Made by a program: the position numbers and the translations under genes. A stretch of 64,000 nt of DNA from Cladopsammia gracilis (taxonomy: Eukaryota; Cnidaria; Anthozoa; Scleractinia; Dendrophylliidae), in the NCBI GenBank assembly GCA_022457155.1, contig JAJGOT010000237.1, forward strand, positions 1,085,001-1,149,000, in the 5' to 3' direction. Positions 54,743-64,000 of the stretch are shown one piece after another. A model generated the notes under the pieces. The model ran no database searches. It worked only from the letters and a program-made list of their open reading frames with translations, and had not been told where the DNA came from. The first letter of the stretch is position 1. Every line of letters begins with the position of its first letter.

Positions 54743-55206
54743 TCAGCAGCTGGTGCACGTGGAAGTTAACAAAAAGAAGTGACGGCATGTAATGCGCCTG
54801 TTTTTGACGCATACAGTTAATGTTTGCGTGAAAATACACATTTCCGAGTTTCCCTTGTGTCTCTCTTCCCCCATCACATAGTCACGATGCATTTTTGCCA
54901 CGACAACAAGATCGGCAGGCGGAGGCATTGGAAGCCCTGCACTTCTAAGTGGCTGGCCATACCCGTGACAAACAGCAACACAAGGGTCACACAAGTTGAA
55001 AAGCGTAACTTCAAACTGAAAGCGACCTGGAGTTGGATTTGGCCTCTAGGCTACGGGTACATTAGGCGTCTGATCCTCGCCGCGAGAGGTGATTTGTGCA
55101 GCGGTGGTCCATGGAGGTTGAAATGCAAGTACAGGCAGTGGGGCGGTCTGTTCCGTGACTGAGGTTTTCCTAATGTTGCCATTCCCTGCTGTGACAGTTG
55201 CACATT
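54743..55206 (-). pseudogene. Decayed exon of an uncharacterised cnidarian family
   Basis: After a CATTTTCAG acceptor the frame reads ECATVTAGNGNIRKTSVTEQ and QPPWTTAAQITSRGEDQTPN up to a stop. A following frame continues with RPNPTPGRFQFEVTLFNLCD, PCVAVCHGYGQPLRSAG and PPPADLVVVAKMHRDYVMG. The FQFEV..LF block followed by a VCHG-GQ motif recurs in unnamed multi-copy cnidarian proteins. At least one stop interrupts it. Confidence 0.4.
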
Positions 55207-56356
55207 CTGAAAATGTAACACCGAAAACACGAAATGAGAAATATGGCATATATTTGTTTTGTGTTATCGGCTCATTGTTAGTAAGGTTGTGCTGTCTGTT
55301 GAGGCTACACGGAAGATGTACATATTGAAAAAATAAATAAAACGTAGCTTTTGGGACGGAATAGCACAAGTGGTCCGTGCAGGTAACTGCATCTGGTGTT
55401 CGGGTAAAGAAAAGCACTGACAAAAGTCACTGTTGCCGGTTGTTGAGTAGGCTCGGCTGGAGAAATTTGCTCCTTATGGTATAGACGTGTCAGTGACAAC
55501 TATTTTAACAACGACTGCCAATTTGCAAGCATCTTGTCTCGTTATACAGTATGATGACAAAAATCACATTTTAAAAGATTAGGTTGGTTTGACAAAATCA
55601 GAGATGTTACTACACACAGGACTTCTGTTTTAAATGTATAATAGACTGCGGATGAAGTTGGGCGAGTTCATGATTCTTGAAGCATGTGAACAGGCTTTTA
55701 GGCTTCTGTTTCAACCGCCAAGCGGACAAGCGGTTTTGCTTATGCGAAATATTTAGTTTGCCAGGTGCATTCCCTTTAATTCAATGAAATCTTGGCTAAA
55801 ATGCACGAAGAAAACCAAAATGTTTTCACAGCAGTGGCGTAGATTTTAAAGCAGTAAAGTATGAATCATGAAAAGGTTTATAATTTCAGTACTGCATACT
55901 GATGCGTCCAGTGTATGGAGCGATTAGTGTGGGATTTGGTCTGGACTCAGAGCAGAATTTCATGATCTACATTGTCACCAACCAACCTTCCAAGAGCAAA
56001 AATAAAGCAAATATTTATGTGATGGAATAATAATGTTAAGAACTTGTGCAGTGTAGTAATGAAGGATAACTCTTCAAGGACAGCTAACAGTCGCTACAAA
56101 GACACCTCTTTAATGTGGACATCTTTTTAAATCTTGAAGAGAATGAGCTGGCCACGGATAAGTGTACAATGTACATGATGACGCGTGAGACTTGAAAATA
56201 CATATTTCATTTGCAAAACAAAGAATAAATATATAAATGCACAAGAATAAACAATAAAACATGACCACAAAATAAAAATTCGAAGTTCATTTGACTGCTT
56301 TAAATCTGCATATCACCCGATATGAGGGAAGGAACATTAACACATAAATAACTTAC
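55207..56356. other. No gene supported
   Basis: Minus ORFs at 55305-55499 have no motif. The rest is AT-rich intron-like sequence downstream of the GTAAGT donor at 56356. Confidence 0.35.
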
Positions 56357-58571
56357 CTGTAAAAAGGAAGAGCTGTGTTACGCAGCTTTTTTTCAGCCTC
56401 ACTCAGGCACTCAGTGTAAGTAAAATCACCGAGTTTTTCACGTTCGGTGTTCATCGTATTTTTAAGCAAGCTGTAACCTTCGTCCGTGAAGCTGTCATAG
56501 CTGTTCAAAGTTTCATCGTCCACTTTAAAGTCCACAGCGATCTCCATATCATTGTCATTTCTAGTGGGGATCTGTTTTTCTTTACCTCTTCACACAGTAG
56601 CAGTGCAGCTTTGTTTGCTTCGATAGCTTTCTTCCATACTTTTACTTTGCCTTCTAGCTGCTCTCCCATTTTACGCTGAGCACGAATCATCGCATCGGGC
56701 GACATGCAAATTCCTAACCTGTTAAGTCGGATGAGATCCTCGTGTTAAGTCGGTAATGAAGAGCGGAGGCCTTTGGGTTTCGTAAATGACAAAGCGTGCC
56801 AGCTGCAAGTGCAAGTCGTTCGCGCTTGGCCCTACTTTCTTCACCTCTTCGTCTTCGATTCCACTCAACCCAACCACGAGTTCGTAAAAAAACAGGGCAG
56901 AATATTCTCACCTCCTCCATGAAGATTCCATTCGAGAAGCTGGAGATTACATCAGGTTCACTGGAGAGCAAAATACTTTCAGACTTCGTGTATTTGGATA
57001 CTTCTTCCGATACATCTTTTCTCAGTGCTTTTACAATCTCTGGCTTCAGATCTTTGTGTTTTAGTATTGTATTTGAGGCCGCTTGCCAATCTTTGTTACA
57101 CAACTGTTTTACCAGCTGCTTAATTTCCTCGTCGCGGGGAATTCTTGTCTTCACATTTCCATTTGAATTGACCATCACCACTTTTATTTGTTTTATTTAT
57201 TACAATTCATGGCTAAAAAAAATAGAAATAAATTACATTACAAAAAATATATATATTACAAACTAGAGATAGCCATAGGAGGTCCGCAAAAGAGTCCTAG
57301 ACCCCATTCTAGGCGGACCCCCAATGTTCAAAACACATTAAAAGAATTAATAAAAAATTTTATACTAAAATTACAATTACAAATTACAATTAAAAAATAG
57401 TATTAATCTAAAAAATTCAGTAGACTCCTTTTGAATGAACTTAAGTTAGGACTAAGCTGAACTTCGGTCGATAAACTATTCCAGCTGTTAACAATACGAT
57501 TAAAATAAGTAAATTTAAAGGCATTAGTTTTAGCATAGTTTTTCTTCAATTTTATGCCGTCAGAGTCTCAGAGAATGTAACGATCATCTTCAAGATAAAT
57601 TTTTAAAATTTTAGTAACTTCTAAATTAAGGTAACCATACAAAGCTTTGTATAAAAATGAAACGTCAGCAATAAAACGTGTTTGTTCGAGAGTTCTCAAG
57701 TTCAATTCCTTTAAGCGGGCTTCATAGCAAGAGTCATTCTTCAAAATAAGCCTAGAAGCCCTTCTCTGAACACGCTCAATGAAATCAATGTTTCTTCGAG
57801 TATGAGGAGACCACACAATTGAACAGTACTCTAAGTTTGATCTTACAAGGGAACAATATAATGTTTTCAGTGTTGATACATCAAAAAGACCCTTGCAAGT
57901 GCGCGAGATTAGGCCCAGCATCTTATTCGCCTTTGAAGTGATGCTATCCACATGGTGGTTCCACGATAGATCTTGAGTTACTAGTAGGCCCAAGTCTTTG
58001 AATTCTGTAACAGAATCCAGGGCTGAAGGGTTGAAGTTCTCCTCCAGCTGATAGATCGTCGATATTCAAGCAAGACTCCAGAAGATCATTTTGCGCAGGC
58101 GGTACCTGCTTCGCTGTACCTTCAAACTGTAAAGTCTTTCTAGAAGTTTTTACTAGAGAATTGACGCGAATAGTCTTGCGACAGGGACTGCTGCCTGGTG
58201 GAGTTTCGAGCAGCCGCTTTGACAAGTTTCCACTCTGCTTTGGTGAAGTTTTGCAGGCAGAAGACTGGCTGCCTATCGAACTCTTTATGAGTTCGTACAA
58301 TGTCCCTAAATTTCGAATTTTCTGAGCGCAAGAATTACAAACACGGTCAGAAAATAGCGCTGGGTTTTCCACATCTTCAAAACCAACCTCTTTGCAAGTG
58401 TCGGCAAGAATTTTCCCGTATAAATCCTTCCTTTTCGACGGTCTGAAAAGATTATCAGAAGAAATATGGCCAAGCTTTCCTGGTTGAGCTGCCGTTCCAA
58501 ATTTAACCTTGAAATTGCAGCGACAAACTGCAGTAATCGCTTGGAGTTTCGACCTTCAACGACGTCGACAT
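56357..58571 (-). pseudogene. Two-Cys-pair (ZAD-like) gene of a multi-copy cnidarian family, split by a LINE
   Basis: Start ATG at 58569-58571. After a frameshift near 58520 the frame reads CRCNFKVKFGTAAQPGKLGH, ISSDNLFRPSKRKDLYGKIL and DRVCNSCAQKIRNLGTLYEL, a C-x-C...C-x2-C layout like ZAD zinc domains, then a Ser/Thr-rich linker. The LINE at 57185-58020 interrupts the gene. It resumes with NSNGNVKTRIPRDEEIKQLV, SEPDVISSFSNGIFMEEVRI, RNPKASALHYR, then in other frames SPDAMIRAQRKMGEQLEGKV and DSFTDEGYSLLKNTMNTERE, ending ALPFYR at a GTAAGT donor (56356). I connect it with the cnidarian proteins carrying DUF6589 further downstream, from memory; that C-terminal part is not in view. Confidence 0.5.
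57185..58020 (-). mobile_element. 5'-truncated LINE insertion with RT C-terminus
   Basis: The minus frame 57993-57568 (continuing upstream to about 58015) reads FKDLGLLVTQDLSWNHHVDS, LYCSLVRSNLEYCSIVWSPH and VQRRASRLILKNDSCYEARL with a stop, the thumb and C-terminus of a CR1/L2/Jockey-like reverse transcriptase. About 380 bp of AT-rich 3' UTR follow. Its ends fall inside the coding sequence of the two-Cys-pair gene. Confidence 0.75.
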
Positions 58572-58656
58572 TTCTGTCGCTTCGCGAAATTCACGTGCAA
58601 CATGTTCTGATTTTAAAGGAAGTAAAATTTTAATCTGTGATTGGCTATTTTATTGG
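58572..58656 (-). promoter_or_regulatory. Upstream region of the two-Cys-pair gene
   Basis: Only 85 bp separate the start codon from the MITE at 58657, so the MITE may have replaced or supplied promoter sequence. No TATA box is evident. Confidence 0.2.
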
Positions 58657-58830
58657 GGCAGTACGCAGCTCTTACAAGGTTTTCTCTGATTTGCTAAGAA
58701 AACAATAGAACAAACAACACAACAATGGCTAACAATAGACCCTAGACCTCAAACAATAGAGCTGCATGATATACAGGTCCAATGAAATTAGAGGTTGTAA
58801 AGAGCTGCGTGGTATCTGATTTTATTGACA
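58657..58830. mobile_element. MITE with CACGCAGCTCTT ends, copy 2
   Basis: Inverted copy of 12850-13024, with GTACGCAGCTCTTACA and AGAGCTGCGTGGTATCTG ends. Confidence 0.75.
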
Positions 58831-59535
58831 AGCTGTCACGTTGCAAATTCACTCAACCGTGAAAGGTCAAGAGGGCGGTCTTCAAAATCGTGGGGTTTGC
58901 AGGCAAGCGTTCCCTCTTCTCCCCACTCTCACCCCCGTCCTCCGATTTTTTGCTCTCGCCCCAATTTTCGCGCGGCCAGAATGCGTAAAAATTCGTTCGT
59001 ACGGAAACGGTTGCTACGCAGGCTAATTTTGTTACTAATCCTACCTCGTCTGTTAAATTAAATGCCTGATGAACTGTTAAGTATTAATAAATAGTACAGA
59101 GTCGGCACTGCATTTTATTTCTAAATATGTCTTGATTCTTTGGAGAAATAAAATATGTTAAGATTACTGTGAAGTAAAGTTAGATACATTTCTAAATGTC
59201 ACGCTAGATGCAATGAATCGCCAGGCAAGCTGTGACAGAAGCTCAAAGACAGGAAGGTCTTTAAGTATTGTTAGCCACCTTACGTAGTGATTTCCATGTC
59301 ATACGACGTGCTTTACGTTTTATTCATTTATATTGTCCTATGTATTATGTAAGACAAAAAAATTAAAAATGATTTTCAATGTAACCCGCATAGATGCAAC
59401 ACAAGGCCTAAATTCCGTTTCATTTTCGCAAGAAGAGCAGGGGTGGCGTGGCGGTGCAAATAATGAATTCCAATCTATTCCTTCTAGACTGACGGTAATT
59501 AAAAATGACAAACGATAACTGTACCAGACGTTTAC
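58831..59535. other. No gene supported
   Basis: A 78-codon plus ORF at 58825 with Arg/Ser-rich composition has no motif. AT-rich sequence follows. Confidence 0.35.
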
Positions 59536-60045
59536 TTTGGTTTCCTTTTGTGTAAACCCAGGTAGCTCCATCGTAAAGCTGAATCAGTCTCTCCACGTCT
59601 ATTTTAGATTTTTTTCTCTCCCCTCCAAGGATGGTGTCCATGAACTGGGAGACGTCTTCCTTTCCAACGATTGCTTTGTCGCCAGAGGTTCCTTTTAGTT
59701 GTTGAAAAAGCTCCGCTTCAATGAACTCGTCCACCAACAAATTCGTCGACTTCTGCTCTTCCACGTGGATTCTTACTGGTTGTGAACAGCCATTCTGGAA
59801 GGCTGCTGATTTGCCCGTGCCAGGTGCGCTCAGGAAAATGATAAGAAGGTTCAACTGTTCTGGCTTCAGCCTCCTTTCCACTTTGATGGTAGTTTGCCCT
59901 ATTAGGCAAGCCACAGTGGGTAACACACTAGCCAGCAGTATGTCCCTGGTGGTATTGTTTTACCTTCGAGTACACTTCAAACCACTCGCTAATGGGCCTT
60001 GGTGCAATGGTATCCCAATGCAGCTTTATGTCCGTGCCTTGTCCA
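59536..60045 (-). pseudogene. DUF3987-like P-loop exon, one frameshift
   Basis: After a CCCCAG acceptor (about 60046) the frame reads GTDIKLHWDTIAPRPISEWF and EVYSKVKQY; a 1-nt shift near 59945 moves to the frame reading LPTVACLIGQTTIKVERRLK, QLNLLIIFLSAPGTGKSAAF (Walker A APGTGKS), STNLLVDEFIEAELFQQLKG, KAIVGKEDVSQFMDTILGGE and IQLYDGATWVYTKGN, ending at a GTAAAC donor. The pattern matches DUF3987, P-loop proteins related to phage primase-helicases that are multi-copy in cnidarians. Function in animals is unknown to me; mobile-element origin is likely. The Walker B exon is not seen. Confidence 0.5.
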
Positions 60046-60420
60046 CGGACGCTACTGGGGACACATCAGACACTCGCCTTCTTTTATGTAACTGCATTTG
60101 AGTGGGTGTTTATTGCTGCCATTTTTACTGAAGCAAAAACAACCATTTTGTTGGTGCGAAAAAAAGTGGAAATATTGAACTTTGCATGCAAACTTTGTAA
60201 AAATGCGGGAAAATTTGGTTTTCGCAGCAAAAGTTCGTCACGCAATTTTTTTTTTTTACACAGGTCAACAAATGTAACCATGAAATGAATTTCAAAAAAC
60301 GTAGTTCTCAAAAATTCGTCCCATAAACAAATGATAAAGCAGACGGAAAACACCCAAGAGACAAGAAGCTAACACAAACTGGAACACAGGGAAAGCAAGG
60401 GTAACCAAACTGCGAATTTT
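60046..60420. other. Intron-like, no gene
   Basis: AT-rich sequence between the two minus-strand exon candidates. Confidence 0.3.
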
Positions 60421-60424
60421 TTAC

Positions 60425-60605
60425 CGGGGCAGAAACTGACTGCTTGTTTTGACAAGTCCATCTGTTACACCGACTGCCATCAAAATCAGTTGTCTCTGCG
60501 CCAGCAACGACTTGTCCGAGTGACCGGCTTCAAAGGCCAGCCGTATGAAATGTTCCGTTTTCGCCCTGACTCTCTCTTGCGAAAGTGGGTCAGTAGGACG
60601 GACAA
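60425..60605 (-). CDS. Candidate exon upstream of the P-loop exon
   Basis: The minus frame reads RPTDPLSQERVRAKTEHFIR, LAFEAGHSDKSLLAQRQLIL and MAVGVTDGLVKTSSQFLP, then a G-GTAAAA donor at 60424. It is protein-like, helical, and lies in the right order and strand to precede 59536-60045, but the family is not recognised. The 5' boundary is uncertain (possible acceptor near 60580). Confidence 0.35.
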
Positions 60606-60667
60606 AAATAAACATAATAAAATAAAATAAAAAGAAAGTGATAAATAATTCGAAGTGCGGGAGCCTG

Positions 60668-60918
60668 TATCGTAGCTTCTCCAGTACTGAAATTTTAAAA
60701 CACATTTTTTTTCACTTCAAAAGATGTTTTGCGATGGTGATTGATTTGTCAAAGAACTTTAGATACATCTAAAAACATCATCTGGTAACAATAGTGTCTC
60801 CTACAGTGAAACCGCGGTATAGCGCGCGCGTATATTACAATTATTGTAACTTTTAGTATCGTAGCTTCTCCAGTACTGAAATTTTAAAACACAATTTTTT
60901 TTCACTTCAAAAGATGTT
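60668..60918. repeat. About 60-bp direct repeat, two copies
   Basis: GTATCGTAGCTTCTCCAGTA...TTCACTTCAAAAGATGTTTG-like sequence occurs at 60668-60727 and 60856-60918. Confidence 0.8.
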
Positions 60919-61014
60919 TGAAGATAGATATAAGCTATTTTCTCTTTTGTACAACTGACGAGTGTAGATTCCATTTATAAGTTAGCATCTTGCGCGAGCT
61001 TGTATCGTCTATGT

Positions 61015-61209
61015 AAAGCCTGATTCACACCAGCGACATAACGACATAAGAACATGGACATAACGACATAAAGAAAAGATCAGTTTTTTCCTTATGTCGT
61101 TATGTTGTGTTGTTCACACTGGTGACATAAAACATCGATATACGTCGTGTTTTGAAGTTGCGTGACCTCGCCGTTATGTCGTTATGTCGCTAGTGTGAAC
61201 CAGGTTTAA
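61015..61209. mobile_element. TA-flanked MITE with CGACATAA repeats
   Basis: Ends AAGCCTGATTCACACCAGCG and complement of GCTAGTGTGAACCAGGTT, flanked by TA. Several ACGACATAA words in both orientations fill the arms. Confidence 0.75.
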
Positions 61210-62670
61210 ATGACGACTTCTGAGGAAAGTTTTCAAATAAACCCAAAATATCGGCAGTCATATTTCTAGTATTTATACACCGGAGGTACGTATCCATCCT
61301 GGACGTATGCATGACACCAGTATTTTGCATGCGTTAGAGTGTTTTAACAATATTTATGTTATGATTGAGTTAATAAGAGTGGTAAAGCGAAAGGAAAGGT
61401 TCCATTGAAATTTAAGAGCTACGAACGTGACCTGTACTTAGGTATATGTATATACGTTTGCAGAGAACCGGCAAAGCAATGTACCAAAATGTGAAATACA
61501 CGTGCAGCGCATTGCTTGCTAATAAAAACCTTTTTTTTAGTGACGTTCTTGTTGCCGTCGACGTCATGGTTGCTTAAGCTCTCTATTGGATTGTGATCGT
61601 TACTGTTCTTATTTGTAAAACCTAATCTCGGGAATAGAAGAAAGCGTCAAAAGCAACGAAAACTTGAAATGTTTATAAAAAAAATAAACTGATAATAAAA
61701 AAACCATGTGGAATTTTAGTTTTGTTCATAGCGAAATCATTGGGACATGTAGAAGCTCTTGTACCACGATTTTAAAGCAAACTATTTTTGAGGCAACAGA
61801 GTACGAATATAAGTACGACCTTTGACACCTTCCAGCCCTGAAAACAATGCGGCCCAGTACTACACACTAATGAAGAGCTGTTTCATTTTAGTCTGTATTG
61901 TCCTTTATTTAAAAGAGGCACACGGGAAATAACTACGTTATGATCATGCATTTTGGGGTACTTTGGGTACATTATCTGTTAAACTGTGGGTTGCCTTGCA
62001 TTGATTTCCATTATTTTCTACTGAACAGCCAATATTCTTTCTAAACAATATGCCGCCCAAAGGTGTCTGCCTTTTTCATAAATAATGCATTTACATTGTT
62101 CATATCATACGGGATCGAAATTTCTCAATATATCTATTTTTGAAAGTATATATTTCGAACTATGTTTCCAGGTACAGGAAAATATAACGTGAACCGATCA
62201 AATAAGCACGCGCGTGATTGGTATTACTACAGGGATTAATAGGGTACGGTGACCTTTATGTTTCTTATTGCATTTTGGAGATCAACTCATCTCAGGGAAC
62301 AATGAGATGAAGTTGAAATCGTTCGTCAACTATTATTTCGTAGGAATCGCTTTAATGGCATTACTGTGCCACGGTTCGACCACACTATAGTACTACTGTG
62401 CCACTGTTCCACTACACTACACTATATTACCACTGTAGCCGCCAAAATCCACAGATTTTTTGCTTTCAGTTTTTTATTACTTTGACGACCACGAAATAAT
62501 CCTTTTACAGCCAACAATCACTGGACAACTCTTAGGTGTCAAACTCATGCGATTCATTCACTAACCAAACAAGCACGATAGGCACGGTTTCTAAGTGAAA
62601 ACAAATACAAAAGAGGCAAACTTAGATACAGAAAAAAGGCAAATACAGAACAGCCTAGAAAAATACTTAC
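61210..62670. other. No gene seen
   Basis: AT-rich. Simple repeats of CCACTGTTCCACTACACTA type at 62375-62440. Confidence 0.4.
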
Positions 62671-62754
62671 AAACACGTTTGCTGATGTCGGCTGTCCGAT
62701 AAAACATGGATAACTAAACTGAACATTAACTATAGAAAGAACGCCCCAAAACAT
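62671..62754 (-). CDS. Candidate first coding exon
   Basis: GTCGCCATGT gives a good start context at 62754. Twenty-eight codons (MFWGVLSIVNVQFSYPCFIG, then QPTSANVF) end in phase 0 at a strong GTAAGTATT donor (62670). The N-terminal hydrophobic run could act as a signal peptide. No later exon was identified with confidence; the exon at 60425-60605 lies downstream on the same strand. Confidence 0.3.
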
Positions 62755-63019
62755 GGCGACCTTCTGCCCACATGTCCCGTTCGCGTGGGCCTGGGCCTGG
62801 GCCTAAGTTCAGGTAGTGAACCGCTGGACGCATAAACAACAAAAACATATGAAACCTACAACCACTGTTCACCACACTATAGTTCCGCGGTTCCACTATA
62901 CCCACTATACCACTGTTTCTCTACACTATCCCCGTACATGAAACAAATGGTGTATTTGAGGTTGACCTTAATCATTAACAAATTGGTGATCCCGGTACAC
63001 GAAACACAAGCCCTAAACC
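62755..63019. other. Simple-sequence region
   Basis: Contains (GGGCCT)n at 62787-62808 and CCACTATACCACTGTT-type repeats at 62860-62930. No gene. Confidence 0.4.
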
Positions 63020-63444
63020 ATCCACAGCGGGAGTGTTTGCCCGCCATAGCCAAAAACGTACGTCGAATTTCGCACGAAGTCTGCGTACTTCTTGTGGCGC
63101 TCGAAGACGTTCCTCACAAGGTACTCGTCGCTTTGTAATTGACACCGTTCTTGCTGGGTACCTCTGCATGCCCAACTCTTAACTATTTTGCTGTTTCGGA
63201 CGACAAATATACGAGCACTCGAGCCACAGTTCTCGAACCCCCAGGTCGGTTACCGGCCAGTGGCCGCTGTTCTTCAATAACAAAGGCAGCATTTTCCATA
63301 GGATTTTTGGGTCTTTTGTGATAAACCTTGCTATCATCGACATCTAGAAGAGGAACATGCATCCTAACTTGGAAGTCTAGGTCGTATTTTCCCCGGAACA
63401 AATAAGGGGTAGCGTTGTCGCCACTGAAGTATACCGTGTTCACC
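63020..63444 (-). pseudogene. Decayed exon of unknown gene
   Basis: After a TATTGCAG acceptor (exon starts 63444) the frame reads VNTVYFSGDNATPYLFRGKY, DLDFQVRMHVPLLDVDDSKV and YHKRPKNPMENAAFVIEEQR to a stop near 63185. A different frame continues with SDEYLVRNVFERHKKYADFV and VFGYGGQTLPLWMV. The two parts look like one protein broken by stops. Not recognised. Confidence 0.35.
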
Positions 63445-63662
63445 CTGCAATACAAAATGAGAAAAAGTTCACTTCCCACTGTCAGACCACCACTACTAGA
63501 ACAATGAAAAATTTCTTTGCACATGCTGCTTCAATAATCGTAATGCTATTCGAGTTTCTAATGTAAAATCTTAGTAATTTGTTGTAAAGTCTTAAAACAC
63601 ACACAAGCCTCACAAACAGAGTGAGTTAAAAGCTTGAAGAAAAAAATAAACGGAAAAGAAGA

Positions 63663-63875
63663 GCGTGACCTTCAGCACCCGCCACCCGTAGAAAAGTGCT
63701 GCATTTAGACACAGAGCATTTATTGTTAACTAGAGATGCTTATTGGACAGCCCAACTGTCTACTTTAAATCCCCATGGCCTGAACAAAGAAGGAAGTTTA
63801 AATAAAAAAAGGATTTGTTACAATAATTAGACCATACCTACGTCTGGCCAAAAACAAAACAAAAGCGTGACCCCC

Positions 63876-63906
<31 letters not shown>

Positions 63907-64000
63907 TGCTTAGAGCATTTAGACACATTTAGAGCATTTATTGTTAACTAGGGATGCTTATTGAACAGCCCAACTGTCAGGCTACTTTAAATCCCCATGG
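63663..64000. repeat. Direct duplication at the window end
   Basis: GCGTGACC...CACCCGCCACCCGTAGAAAAG through AATCCCCATGG occurs at 63663-63779 and again at 63867-64000 (with small insertions in the second), about 204 bp apart; it may be a satellite continuing past the window. Confidence 0.8.

Noticed and set aside
1..64000. Bacterial or free viral contamination of the assembly
   Set aside because: Spliced host genes, MITEs and SINEs surround the virus-like parts, and Rep and the cluster are decayed in the manner of resident genomic copies.

Overview
The window reads as nuclear DNA of an animal, most likely a stony coral or close anthozoan relative. The support is qualitative: AT-rich sequence, split genes with GT-AG introns, very dense miniature inverted-repeat elements, Penelope-type retroelement debris, and gene families common in coral assemblies (discoidin-domain proteins, rhodopsin-class receptors, large uncharacterised transposon-derived families). 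I could run no searches; family names are recognition from memory and are graded by confidence.

Ordinary host genes are few. A plus-strand gene ends in two tandem F5/8C (discoidin) domains, each split over two exons (1-317, 7011-7149, 7314-7633, 8209-8349). A two-exon seven-transmembrane receptor lies at 19665-20136 and 21535-21992. Candidate first exons of unknown genes sit at 33834-33981 (+) and 62671-62754 (-).

The rest is mostly mobile DNA. The 6.7 kb discoidin intron holds Penelope debris in inverted orientation, a head-to-head pair of tRNA-derived SINEs with a TTAA-flanked MITE nested in one, and a compact, decayed cluster at 2.4-5.8 kb that looks virus-like: a short membrane protein, a larger uncharacterised protein, a zinc-ribbon protein whose start overlaps the previous stop by 4 nt, and a cysteine-hydrolase-like protein. 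At 36.9-38.7 kb lies a nearly intact Rep gene (HUH endonuclease plus SF3 helicase) broken by one 7-bp tandem duplication, with iteron-like repeats and a stem-loop just beyond its 3' end. From 42 to 63 kb the minus strand carries decayed hAT-like and MULE/SWIM transposases, a RecQ-like helicase exon, a two-Cys-pair gene split by a LINE, and a P-loop DUF3987-like exon.

The intervals are filled with MITE families (TA-flanked palindromes carrying octamer motifs, TTAA-flanked elements with terminal TATA-like motifs, a 9-bp-duplication family) and satellites with periods of about 22, 27, 33, 70-78 and 87 bp. The host genes show no sign of acting together; what the window displays is mainly transposon and endogenous viral-like remains.
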